A DNA stretch of 52,220 nucleotides from Pirellulales bacterium (GTDB taxonomy: Bacteria > Planctomycetota > Planctomycetia > Pirellulales > Pirellulaceae), in the NCBI GenBank assembly GCA_022451045.1, contig JAKUOW010000011.1:1-52220 (forward strand), given 5' to 3'. Of this stretch, positions 9,085 to 17,964 are shown in pieces. The notes under the pieces were generated by a model that had not been told where the DNA came from, made no database searches, and saw only the letters and a list, made by a program, of their open reading frames with translations. Positions within the stretch are counted from its first letter, which is position 1; each line of letters begins with the position of its first letter. Position numbers and translations under genes: made by a program.

Positions 9085-9256
9085 TAAACATAGACTGCCG
9101 ATGAATTTAAGGAGGTGGATTTAAGCCGCGAAAGATGCAGGACAGGCATAGATTTTTTCTGAGTCATGCCGATTGCCCCGAACATCGAAAAAAGCTCGGG
9201 CAAATAAAAAGTGGGTGTCCATGATTGAGCTCACAAAAGGCCGGTGTCTATGTTTA
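9085..9256 (-). repeat. Dispersed intergenic repeat, copy B (172 bp, imperfect terminal inverted repeats)
   Basis: Left end TAAACATAGACTGCCG, right end CCGGTGTCTATGTTTA (reverse complement TAAACATAGACACCGG); core 9141-9223 is inverted relative to copy A. Confidence 0.85.
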
Positions 9257-9266
9257 AAATGGTGTG

Positions 9267-11867
9267 ATGGGAAGAAACTGCTTAATTTGGGTTGTTTTGT
9301 TGGCGTTTGGCGCCAGTCAGGTGTCTGCGGAACGTGATGCGCCGTCATTTGAAAATGATGTACGCCCTGTGCTAAAAGCGCACTGTTTTCATTGTCATGG
9401 TGAAGGGGAAGAACTCGCCTCAGGCCTAGATCTACGTCTAAAGCGATTCATTCAAACAGGTGGTGACTCCGGGCCGGCTATCGTTCCCGGAAATAGCAAC
9501 GAAAGCCTGTTAGTTGAATATCTGACATCAGGTGTTATGCCTCCGGAAGGAACAGAGCTTCGCCCAAGCCAACAGGAGATTCAACGTATCAAGGAATGGG
9601 TGGACTCTGGTGCTGTTGTCCTTAACGATGAGCCGGAGTCGTTACCAAGTGGCTTCTACGTCACCGAACAAGAAAAAAAACACTGGGCTTTTCAACCGAT
9701 AACCTCTCCCTCTCCACCAATGGTGAATGGCACTGTTGACAATGCCATAGATCAGTTTCTCCTAAGTAAGCTAGAAGCCGTTGGCCTAGGACTCTCTGAC
9801 AGGGCCTCTCGCACGAGGCTTATCCGGCGAGCTTATCTAGACTTACTTGGAATTCCACCAACTCCTGAACAAACCGATCGGTTTATCGCTGACCAAAGGC
9901 CGGACTCGTATTCGCGACTTATCGACGAACTCCTTACTCACCATGCTTACGGTGAGCGATGGGGTCGCCATTGGCTCGATATCGCCGGCTACGCAGATTC
10001 GGAAGGCATGGCTGATGCTGATGCCGTACGCAGCCAAGCATATCGATACCGTGACTATGTAATCCGAAGCATCAACTCCGACAAACCCTACGATCGCTTT
10101 GTCATAGAACAACTTGCCGGTGATGAACTTGCTTCATTACCGTTCAAGAATATGAATGCAGAGACCATCGACTTGCTCACAGCCACAGGCTTCTTACGAA
10201 TGGCACCGGATGGCACCGGTTCAGGTTCACCCAATACGAACATAGCTAGCAACGCGGTAATGAGTGCGACAATTAAGACCGTGTCCACCTCATTGCTAGG
10301 TCTCACGGTCGGCTGTGCACAGTGCCACAACCACCGCTATGACCCAATTTCACAAGAAGAATACTATCAATTCCGCGCCATCTTTGAGCCCGCCTTAAAC
10401 TGGAATAGCTGGAAGACTCCACAACAACGCCAAATTTCACTTTACACGGATGCAGATGTTGCCCGATCAGCAGAGATTGAGGCTGAAGCCGCTAAGATTC
10501 TGGAAGAACGCGAGACCAAACAGGCAGAATACATCGCCGCCACCTTTGAAAAAGAACTAGCAAAACTACCGGAAGAAGTGCGGGAGCCACTTCGTGAAGT
10601 GCACGCGACACCAGCTGGCAAACGAACACCCGAACAAGAAGCGTTGTTGCAAAAGCACCCAAGTGCCAATGTCACAGCAGGGTCGCTCTACTTATATGAC
10701 CAAAAGGCGGCTGATGATCTGAAATCCTATTCGGATCGCGCAACGGAACTGAGAGGCACCAAGCCAGTTGAAGGATTTCTACGTGCACTAACAGAGCCCG
10801 CAGATACCACTGTTCCGGAAACGTTTGTGTTTTTCCGGGGTGATATTGACCAACCGAAACAAGCGGTGCAACCGGGTGAACTGCGAGTACTGTCTAGTGC
10901 GGATTCTACTATCCCAGCAAATGACACTTCGCTTCCAACAAGTGGCCGTCGACTGAACTACGCCAAATGGCTAACAAGCGGTGAGCACCCACTACTTGCT
11001 AGAGTCATAGCGAATCGCATCTGGATGCACCACTTTGGCACGGGCTTGGTCAACACACCAGGCGACTTTGGAATTCTGGGGGCCAAACCAACTCATCCAG
11101 CCCTGCTGGACTGGCTAGCAACAGAATTGATGACAAATGGCTGGAGCGTCAAACACTTACACCGATTAATCATGACATCGCGGGCCTATCAGCAAAGTTC
11201 GAAGCGAAACGCACAAGGACAAGAAAAGGACGCTCTCCAACAATTGATTTGGGCTATGCCCGTACGACGATTGGAATCGGAAGTTGTCCGGGACAGCATT
11301 TTGAGCATTGTCGAGAAGTTGAGCGCAAGCGCATACGGTGAACCAGTGCCGGTCATGGCAGATCGCACCGGGCAGTGGGTCATTGGACAGGAAAACCTGA
11401 ACGCAGGTCGGCCAGGTGCAGTGGTCGACATGAAAGGCGATCAATATAGGCGCAGCATCTATATTCAAGTTCGACGCAGCAGACCGCTAGCAGTTTTGGA
11501 GACATTTGACTTACCTGAATTGGCTCCCAATTGCACCAAGCGAGCAAAATCGACAGCTTCTACCCAAGCTCTAATGATGATGAACAGCAGCTTTGTCGTT
11601 GAACAATCAGAATCCTTTGCAGACCGACTCATCACGGCCCAATCAGAATCCGAAAACCAATTGAAACTTGGCTGGAAGCTAGCGTTTAGCGAAGAGATTC
11701 CAGCGGACGTATTAGAAATTTCTCTCCAGTTTCTGGCAGATACCAAGGCGGAATTCGTTGAAGCCAATCCGGAACAGGAAATGGTGGATGAATTATCGCA
11801 CCGCCACGCGCTGGCATTATTCTGTCAGGCCATGTTTAGCAGCAACCAATTCCTATATATCGAGTAA
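9267..11867 (+). CDS. PSCyt1/DUF1549/DUF1553 (PSD1) planctomycete cytochrome-type protein
   Basis: Signal peptide, FENDVRPVLKAHCFHCHGEG heme motif, YGERWGRHWLDIAGYADSEG, VGCAQCHNHRYDPISQEEYYQFRAIFEPA, C-terminal AMFSSNQFLYIE. Confidence 0.95.
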   Translation: MGRNCLIWVVLLAFGASQVSAERDAPSFENDVRPVLKAHCFHCHGEGEELASGLDLRLKRFIQTGGDSGPAIVPGNSNESLLVEYLTSGVMPPEGTELRPSQQEIQRIKEWVDSGAVVLNDEPESLPSGFYVTEQEKKHWAFQPITSPSPPMVNGTVDNAIDQFLLSKLEAVGLGLSDRASRTRLIRRAYLDLLGIPPTPEQTDRFIADQRPDSYSRLIDELLTHHAYGERWGRHWLDIAGYADSEGMADADAVRSQAYRYRDYVIRSINSDKPYDRFVIEQLAGDELASLPFKNMNAETIDLLTATGFLRMAPDGTGSGSPNTNIASNAVMSATIKTVSTSLLGLTVGCAQCHNHRYDPISQEEYYQFRAIFEPALNWNSWKTPQQRQISLYTDADVARSAEIEAEAAKILEERETKQAEYIAATFEKELAKLPEEVREPLREVHATPAGKRTPEQEALLQKHPSANVTAGSLYLYDQKAADDLKSYSDRATELRGTKPVEGFLRALTEPADTTVPETFVFFRGDIDQPKQAVQPGELRVLSSADSTIPANDTSLPTSGRRLNYAKWLTSGEHPLLARVIANRIWMHHFGTGLVNTPGDFGILGAKPTHPALLDWLATELMTNGWSVKHLHRLIMTSRAYQQSSKRNAQGQEKDALQQLIWAMPVRRLESEVVRDSILSIVEKLSASAYGEPVPVMADRTGQWVIGQENLNAGRPGAVVDMKGDQYRRSIYIQVRRSRPLAVLETFDLPELAPNCTKRAKSTASTQALMMMNSSFVVEQSESFADRLITAQSESENQLKLGWKLAFSEEIPADVLEISLQFLADTKAEFVEANPEQEMVDELSHRHALALFCQAMFSSNQFLYIE

Positions 11868-11879
11868 TTGAAAGTAGAT

Positions 11880-13319
11880 ATGCCTACAAACAATGACAAG
11901 TGGATATCCCGGCGCCGGTTTCTAGCAAATCAGTCGTTAGGTATGGGTGGAGTTGCATTTGCATGGGCCCTGAACGAACGATCACTATCGGCTGCACCCA
12001 AGCGACCAGAGTTAACGGTCAAGACATTTAACAATGATCCACGGCAGCCGGATTCTGAGCCCAAAGCAAAGGCCATGATTTCACTCTGGATGCAAGGTGG
12101 CCCAAGTCATATCGATCTCTTTGACCCTAAACCCAAACTAACGGAACTCGATGGCCAGAGTTTTCCTGGAAAGATTAAATATGACAATGCAGCCCAGGCA
12201 AGCTCTAAAGTACTTGGCTCGCCCTGGAAATTCTCAAATCACGGTGAATGCGGGATGGAGCTATCAGAGCTGATCCCAAACATTGCAACGATTGCCGATG
12301 AAATCACACTCATTCGTTCAATGCATACCGGCGTGAATAACCACGGTCAGTCCATTAAAGCCCTTCAAACAGGTGTCACTCAAAATGGATATCCGACGAT
12401 TGGCAGCTGGCTGACATACGGACTCGGATGCGAATCAAACAGCCTGCCTCCATTCATGGCGCTGATAGACCCAGGCCAGCTCCCTGTTGAAGGCGTCGCA
12501 AATTGGTCCAATGGGTATCTTCCATCCATATATCAGGGAACGGTTATCCGCCCGACGGAACCGAGAATATTAAATCTTACGCCACCAGAGAAGCTTGCCG
12601 GCAAGCCTCAGGAACGCTATCTCTCACTTCTAGACAAATTAAATAAGCGACATATAGAAAACAGCCCCGGCGAACTCGATTTTTCAGCTCGCGTTGAAAT
12701 GTATGAACTGGCAGCACGTATGCAGGTTGCTGCAAAGGAAGCGATGGATTTGTCTCAGGAAACGGAAGAGACAAAAAATCTATATGGCATGGATGATCCG
12801 GACACAACGGAATATGGTTCTCGCTGTCTTATTGCCAGACGATTAATCGAACGTGGCGTTAGATTTGTACAGGTCTATACCCAGAATCAATATTGGGATC
12901 ATCATGGGGGCATTTTGAAGAGCCTGCCATCGTCCTGCAAAAAAGTTGATAAGCCCTCAGCCGCGTTGGTGAAAGATCTCAAACGGCGAGGCCTCTTAGA
13001 TTCGACAGTCGTGCATTGGGGTGGCGAGATGGGCCGGCTGCCTGTTATTCAAAATGAAGCCAATATTGGCCGTGATCACAACACATACGGTTTCAGCAGT
13101 TGGGTTGCGGGCGGCGGTTTCAAGGCCGGCTATACCCACGGTGCAACGGATGAGTTTGGCCATCATGCGGTTGAAAATGTTGTCAATCATTTTGACTACC
13201 ATCACACGATCCTCCACCTATTCGGCATTCGACCGGAGGAGTTAACATACGAGCACAATGGCCGTCGCCGTAAATTAATTGAGACAGAGAGCAGACTGGT
13301 CACAGAATTGCTTGCTTAA
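11880..13319 (+). CDS. DUF1501 domain-containing protein (Tat signal)
   Basis: SRRRFLANQSLGMGG signal; MISLWMQGGPSHIDLFDPKP; VVHWGGEMGRLPVIQ. ATG at 11880 preferred over TTG 11868. Confidence 0.95.
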   Translation: MPTNNDKWISRRRFLANQSLGMGGVAFAWALNERSLSAAPKRPELTVKTFNNDPRQPDSEPKAKAMISLWMQGGPSHIDLFDPKPKLTELDGQSFPGKIKYDNAAQASSKVLGSPWKFSNHGECGMELSELIPNIATIADEITLIRSMHTGVNNHGQSIKALQTGVTQNGYPTIGSWLTYGLGCESNSLPPFMALIDPGQLPVEGVANWSNGYLPSIYQGTVIRPTEPRILNLTPPEKLAGKPQERYLSLLDKLNKRHIENSPGELDFSARVEMYELAARMQVAAKEAMDLSQETEETKNLYGMDDPDTTEYGSRCLIARRLIERGVRFVQVYTQNQYWDHHGGILKSLPSSCKKVDKPSAALVKDLKRRGLLDSTVVHWGGEMGRLPVIQNEANIGRDHNTYGFSSWVAGGGFKAGYTHGATDEFGHHAVENVVNHFDYHHTILHLFGIRPEELTYEHNGRRRKLIETESRLVTELLA

Positions 13320-13470
13320 AGCAAACTCTCTAACGGGTCAGCCCAAATGCTACGCCAAGTAGAGACCATCATTCTTTGAAAAAGATGTGCGGTGGAAGTG
13401 GCATCAGTCTTTTCAACGGGATAACATGAGTCTAAGCGACTCAAACCGCATTTGACCTCTCTATGAACTA

Positions 13471-14802
13471 ATGAGGAAACGAATCTTGAAGACACGAACA
13501 TTCATCATTTTGGCAGTCATAACATCTTTGTTTGTGCAGGGGATGTCTGCAGATGCCGCTGAACTAAACGTTCCACCTAAGGGATTTAAAGCCCTCTTCA
13601 ATGGCAAAAATCTTAGTGGCTGGTACGGCTGGTCAACAAAGAATCCAGAAGACCTCTGGAGCATGAGTGCAGATGACCAGGCAGCTTACAAAAAGAAGTC
13701 ACTCGAAGATGTCAATCAACACTGGAGTGTTCAGGACGGTATTCTGGTCAATGATGGCCATGGCCTTTACCTGACATCAGAAGAAGAGTTCAGTAATTTC
13801 GAGTTGCTGATTGACTACAAGACGGTACCGAAGGCGGACAGCGGAATCTATCTGAAAGCTGTCCCGCAAGTGCAAATCTGGGATTACACCGAAGAAGCTA
13901 AATTCGGAATTGGTGCGGACAAGGGATCCGGCGGGCTTTGGAATAACAGCAAAGGTGCTAAAGGCAAAGACCCCCTCGTACGAGCAGATAAACCATTCGG
14001 CGAGTGGAATAGTTTCCGAATTCGTCAAATTGGTTCACGCACATGGGTTTGGATGAATGGCAAACTCCTTGTAGATAATGCCATCATGGAGAATTACTTT
14101 GATCGCTCTCGCCCCTTGTTCCCACAAGGCCCGATACAGCTTCAAACGCACGGTGGTGAAATCAGTTGGCGGAATGTGTTTGTACGCGAGATTAGTCCTG
14201 ATGAAGCAACGGACATCCTCCGTGAGTCCGCTGATGACAAAGGATTCGTGTCGATCTTTAATGGCAAGGATCTGAGCGGTTGGCAGGGAGCAACGGCGAG
14301 TTACGATGTTGTTGATGGTGCTATCCAATGTCGCAAAGGCACGGGTGGAAATCTCTTCACGGAAAAAGAATACAGCGATTTCGTCGTACGTCTTGAGATT
14401 AAAACTCCTCCAGCCGGCAATAATGGTCTCGCAATCCGATATCCGGGCAAAGGCAACCCAGCCTTTGATGGCATGACAGAGCTACAGGTTTTAGATGTTG
14501 AGTACCCAGGTAAGCTTGCACCGTATCAATTCCACGGTTCCGCTTATTCCATGGTCCCAGCTCACCGCGGTTATCTTTACCCAGCTGGACATTGGAATTA
14601 TCAGGAAGTAACCGTAGTTGGCTCGAAGATCAAAGTAGAGCTAAACGGGTCAGTGATTCTCGACTGCGATCTCGCCGACGTAACAGACGAAGCGAAAATC
14701 AAACAGCATCCTGGCAAAGACTTAAAGAGCGGATTTTTTGGTTTCGCTGGACACAATGATCCTGTTCAGTTCCGAAACATCACGATTAAAGAGCTGAAAT
14801 AA
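13471..14802 (+). CDS. Two-domain DUF1080 (3-keto-disaccharide hydrolase-like) secreted protein
   Basis: Two internal domain starts GFKALFNGKNLSGWYGW and GFVSIFNGKDLSGWQGA; each ends near WRNVFVREI / FRNITIKEL. Confidence 0.92.
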   Translation: MRKRILKTRTFIILAVITSLFVQGMSADAAELNVPPKGFKALFNGKNLSGWYGWSTKNPEDLWSMSADDQAAYKKKSLEDVNQHWSVQDGILVNDGHGLYLTSEEEFSNFELLIDYKTVPKADSGIYLKAVPQVQIWDYTEEAKFGIGADKGSGGLWNNSKGAKGKDPLVRADKPFGEWNSFRIRQIGSRTWVWMNGKLLVDNAIMENYFDRSRPLFPQGPIQLQTHGGEISWRNVFVREISPDEATDILRESADDKGFVSIFNGKDLSGWQGATASYDVVDGAIQCRKGTGGNLFTEKEYSDFVVRLEIKTPPAGNNGLAIRYPGKGNPAFDGMTELQVLDVEYPGKLAPYQFHGSAYSMVPAHRGYLYPAGHWNYQEVTVVGSKIKVELNGSVILDCDLADVTDEAKIKQHPGKDLKSGFFGFAGHNDPVQFRNITIKELK

Positions 14803-14827
14803 GAGATGCTTACAAATCGAACCAATC

Positions 14828-14857
14828 AAGAGCGTGGCTTTTTAGCTACGCTCTTTT
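14828..14857 (+). terminator. Rho-independent terminator after the DUF1080 gene
   Basis: AAGAGCGTGGCT-TTTT-AGCTACGCTCTT (12-bp stem with one G-U pair) followed by TT. Confidence 0.8.
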
Positions 14858-14895
14858 GGTATGCGGACTCAATAGGAGATAGCAATTAGAACGTT

Positions 14896-17052
14896 ATGAA
14901 TATCAAGAATGCCCTACTTTCCATTTCACTAGTGCTGAGTCTGGCGCTAACAGCTAGTTCGCAAATCCGAGTATATGAGGATGGCAAGCTACCAGCGGAT
15001 TCACGTCTAGGTGAGCTACGGCACTTGAACAATTACTTTCCGTTTGACGTGCCTGAAGACATAGATTCATGGAAACAACGACAAGCTCAATTACGGAAAC
15101 GATTGCTCGTTGCTAACGGACTATGGCCACTGCCCGAGCGCACACCTCTAAACGCGAAAGTATTCGGCAAGACAGAACGCGAAGGGTTTACCGTTGAGAA
15201 GGTTTACTTTGAGAGCTATCCAGGCCATTTTGTCAGCGGCCTACTCTTTCGGCCAACCGAGTCCAACGGCAAGCGCCCGGCCGTGCTATCACCTCATGGG
15301 CATGGCGGTCGCCTACAGGATCACGGCGATGGGATAAAAGGCTTGATAGAAAACGGTGACGAAGTGTATGAAGCTTCGGGACGGTTTCCAAAGCTTGCTC
15401 GATGTGCACAACTGGCTCGCATGGGATGCGTCACATTTATTTATGACATGGAAGGCTATGTAGATTCTCTTCAGTTACCAATGGAGGTTTCGCATCGCCT
15501 CAATAATGCACGACCGGACCTGGAATCGCCAAAGCAGTGGGGGTTTTTCTCAGCACAGGCTGAAATGCGATTGCAGAGCATTATGGGAGTTCAGACATGG
15601 AATAGCATCCGTGCACTCGACTTTCTAACGTCATTACCAGACGTCGATGCGAAGCGTATCGGAATCACTGGCGGTAGCGGTGGCGGTACCCAGACAATCG
15701 TATTGGGTGCTATTGATGATCGACCAGTCGTTTCATTTCCACAAGGCATGGTGTCTACCGATATGCAGGGCGGCTGCCCGTGTGAAAATTGCAATTTATT
15801 GAGAGTCGACACCGGCAACGTGGAATTGGCCGGTTTGTTTGCTCCTCGCCCGATTGCAATGACAGGCGCAAACGATTGGACGAGCGAGATTCAAACCAAA
15901 GGATATCCGGAGCTGCAAAAACTCTATGGTCTCTACGATAAGCCGGAGGATGTGTTCTGTGTGTCGTATTTACAGTTTGGGCACAACTATAACTATGTAA
16001 CACGGCGCGTAATGTACCACTGGTTTAACAAGCATCTCGGCCTTGGGCACAAAGAACCAATCGTTGAAAAAGATTATCAGCTGCTTACTGATGAGCAAGT
16101 TCACATTTGGGATGATGAGCACCCTGCCCCGGAAGCAGGCATCGCTCATGAAGTGAAATTATTAAAAGCAATCGATGATGCGTCTAAAAAGCAACTCGAA
16201 AAACTCATTGCCGATGCAGAGGATCCAGCCGCGACCTTTAAAGAGATTCATGGCGAGGCAATCAAGTCGATCATTATTCATGGATTACCTAAGAGCGATG
16301 ATCTGGAACGGGAAAAAGTAAAGAAGGTTGCCCGAGACGGTTATATCGAGTTTGGAGATATCCTGCGCAACAAAGTGACTGGTGCTGAATTGCCATTGGT
16401 ATCGCTGTTTCCGACAGAGCAAGAGTGGAACAAGACGGTCACCATTTGGCTAAGCGGCGAAGGCAATGCCGGGCTTTACGATGCCGAAGGTAAGCTAAAT
16501 GCAACAATCCAAAAGCTACTGTCGACAGGCAGCTCTATTATTTCGGCGGACTTGCTTTATCAGGGGGAATTCCTAAAAGAAGGAAAGAGCGTGGAGTCGC
16601 AACGTCTGGCTACAACAACGAATCGAGCTGTATCGGCCTATACGTTTTGTTACAACCATACTCTGTTCTCCCATCGAGTTCATGATGCATTAAGCCTGAT
16701 CTCATTTGTTGCAAATGATGAGCACGAACCGAATGCAATTTTACTGATTGGTGCGGCCGGCGCCGGGCCAATCGCGGCAACCGCCAGAGCGATAGCAGGG
16801 TCGGTCATCGATATTGCCTTCATCGACACCAAAGGTTTTCGGTTTGCAGATATTACGAAGTACTCGCATCCGGAATTCTTCCCGGGAGCTATTAAGTATG
16901 GAGATTTGCCTGGGATCCTGGCTTTAAACGCTCCACACCCATTGGTAATAACCGGTGAAAGCAAATTGCCGGCTCTTGTCAAACAGATTTATGGTGAGGG
17001 TGGTAAAGTAATCCTCACTCCTACATTTGATTCAGCGTTTTCCACTAACTAG
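14896..17052 (+). CDS. Secreted alpha/beta hydrolase (acetylxylan esterase-like)
   Basis: Signal peptide; RPAVLSPHGHGGR, GITGGSGGGTQT nucleophile elbow, LFAPRPIAMTGANDWT. Confidence 0.8.
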   Translation: MNIKNALLSISLVLSLALTASSQIRVYEDGKLPADSRLGELRHLNNYFPFDVPEDIDSWKQRQAQLRKRLLVANGLWPLPERTPLNAKVFGKTEREGFTVEKVYFESYPGHFVSGLLFRPTESNGKRPAVLSPHGHGGRLQDHGDGIKGLIENGDEVYEASGRFPKLARCAQLARMGCVTFIYDMEGYVDSLQLPMEVSHRLNNARPDLESPKQWGFFSAQAEMRLQSIMGVQTWNSIRALDFLTSLPDVDAKRIGITGGSGGGTQTIVLGAIDDRPVVSFPQGMVSTDMQGGCPCENCNLLRVDTGNVELAGLFAPRPIAMTGANDWTSEIQTKGYPELQKLYGLYDKPEDVFCVSYLQFGHNYNYVTRRVMYHWFNKHLGLGHKEPIVEKDYQLLTDEQVHIWDDEHPAPEAGIAHEVKLLKAIDDASKKQLEKLIADAEDPAATFKEIHGEAIKSIIIHGLPKSDDLEREKVKKVARDGYIEFGDILRNKVTGAELPLVSLFPTEQEWNKTVTIWLSGEGNAGLYDAEGKLNATIQKLLSTGSSIISADLLYQGEFLKEGKSVESQRLATTTNRAVSAYTFCYNHTLFSHRVHDALSLISFVANDEHEPNAILLIGAAGAGPIAATARAIAGSVIDIAFIDTKGFRFADITKYSHPEFFPGAIKYGDLPGILALNAPHPLVITGESKLPALVKQIYGEGGKVILTPTFDSAFSTN

Positions 17053-17065
17053 TTGAAGCAGAACT

Positions 17066-17878
17066 ATGACCAAGATTCGTCGAGTTGCAAAAAATGGCAA
17101 CATTAATCACTCCATTGTTGGATGGTGCTTTCAAGACCATTGGTCGATGGACGAATTAATTCCGATTGCCAAGCAGCTTGGTTGCGGCAGCGTGGAGCTA
17201 ATTGGTCCGGAATTCTATCCAACGCTCAAACAGCATGACATGGAACTGGCGATCGCTGGGATCAACATTGGTGTGCCTCCGTTTACCCAAGGGTTCAATA
17301 ACCCTAAGTATCATGAAAAAGTGATTGCTGCGACCAAGAAATCGATTGATGAGTGCCATGCATTCGGTTGGAAAAAAGTTATTGCTTTTACCGGCTACGA
17401 GGAAGGATTATCTAAGGCAGAAGGCGCAGAGAATTGCATTCAGGGCCTGAAGGAAGTGGCCGGCTATGCAGAAGCGCGGGGCGTGACCATCTGCCTGGAA
17501 CATCTGAATACGCGAGATGACACGCACCCCATGAAAGGCCATCCGGGATATCAGGGCGATGACGTGGAATACGTTGTGGAAATTCTAAAAGCTGTTGGAT
17601 CAGAAAACGTGAAGCTGCTTTTTGATATTTATCACGTATCGATCATGAATGGCGATGTGATTAGACGGCTACACCAGCACAAAGAGGTGATAGGCCATAT
17701 CCATACCGCTGGGAATCCGGGTCGTGCTGAGTTAGACGATAATCAAGAGATTAATTATCCGGCGTGCATGAAAGCCTTGCTGGAGATAGGCTACAACAGC
17801 TATGTCGGTCATGAATTTATTCCGACCAGAGATCCTCTTGCCGGCCTCGAGCAGGCAATTCAGTGGTGTGACGTTTAA
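17066..17878 (+). CDS. TIM-barrel sugar isomerase/epimerase family (hydroxypyruvate isomerase-like)
   Basis: NHSIVGWCFQ, CLEHLNTRDDTHPMKGHPGYQGDDVEYVVEILKAVGSENVKLLFDIYHVSIMNGDVIRRL, GYNSYVGHEFIPT. Confidence 0.88.
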   Translation: MTKIRRVAKNGNINHSIVGWCFQDHWSMDELIPIAKQLGCGSVELIGPEFYPTLKQHDMELAIAGINIGVPPFTQGFNNPKYHEKVIAATKKSIDECHAFGWKKVIAFTGYEEGLSKAEGAENCIQGLKEVAGYAEARGVTICLEHLNTRDDTHPMKGHPGYQGDDVEYVVEILKAVGSENVKLLFDIYHVSIMNGDVIRRLHQHKEVIGHIHTAGNPGRAELDDNQEINYPACMKALLEIGYNSYVGHEFIPTRDPLAGLEQAIQWCDV

Positions 17879-17964
17879 CCAGCCATGCGTGTCATTGCTT
17901 GATTCTGCTTATCTGGCGAATTAAAACTAGACTATCCCAAAAACAAATACGAATTGGATTACTT

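Noticed and set aside
9107-9130. Perfect AAGGAGGTGG Shine-Dalgarno as evidence for a small gene in repeat copy B
   Set aside because: No start codon at proper spacing leads to more than a few codons; more likely part of the repeat or chance.
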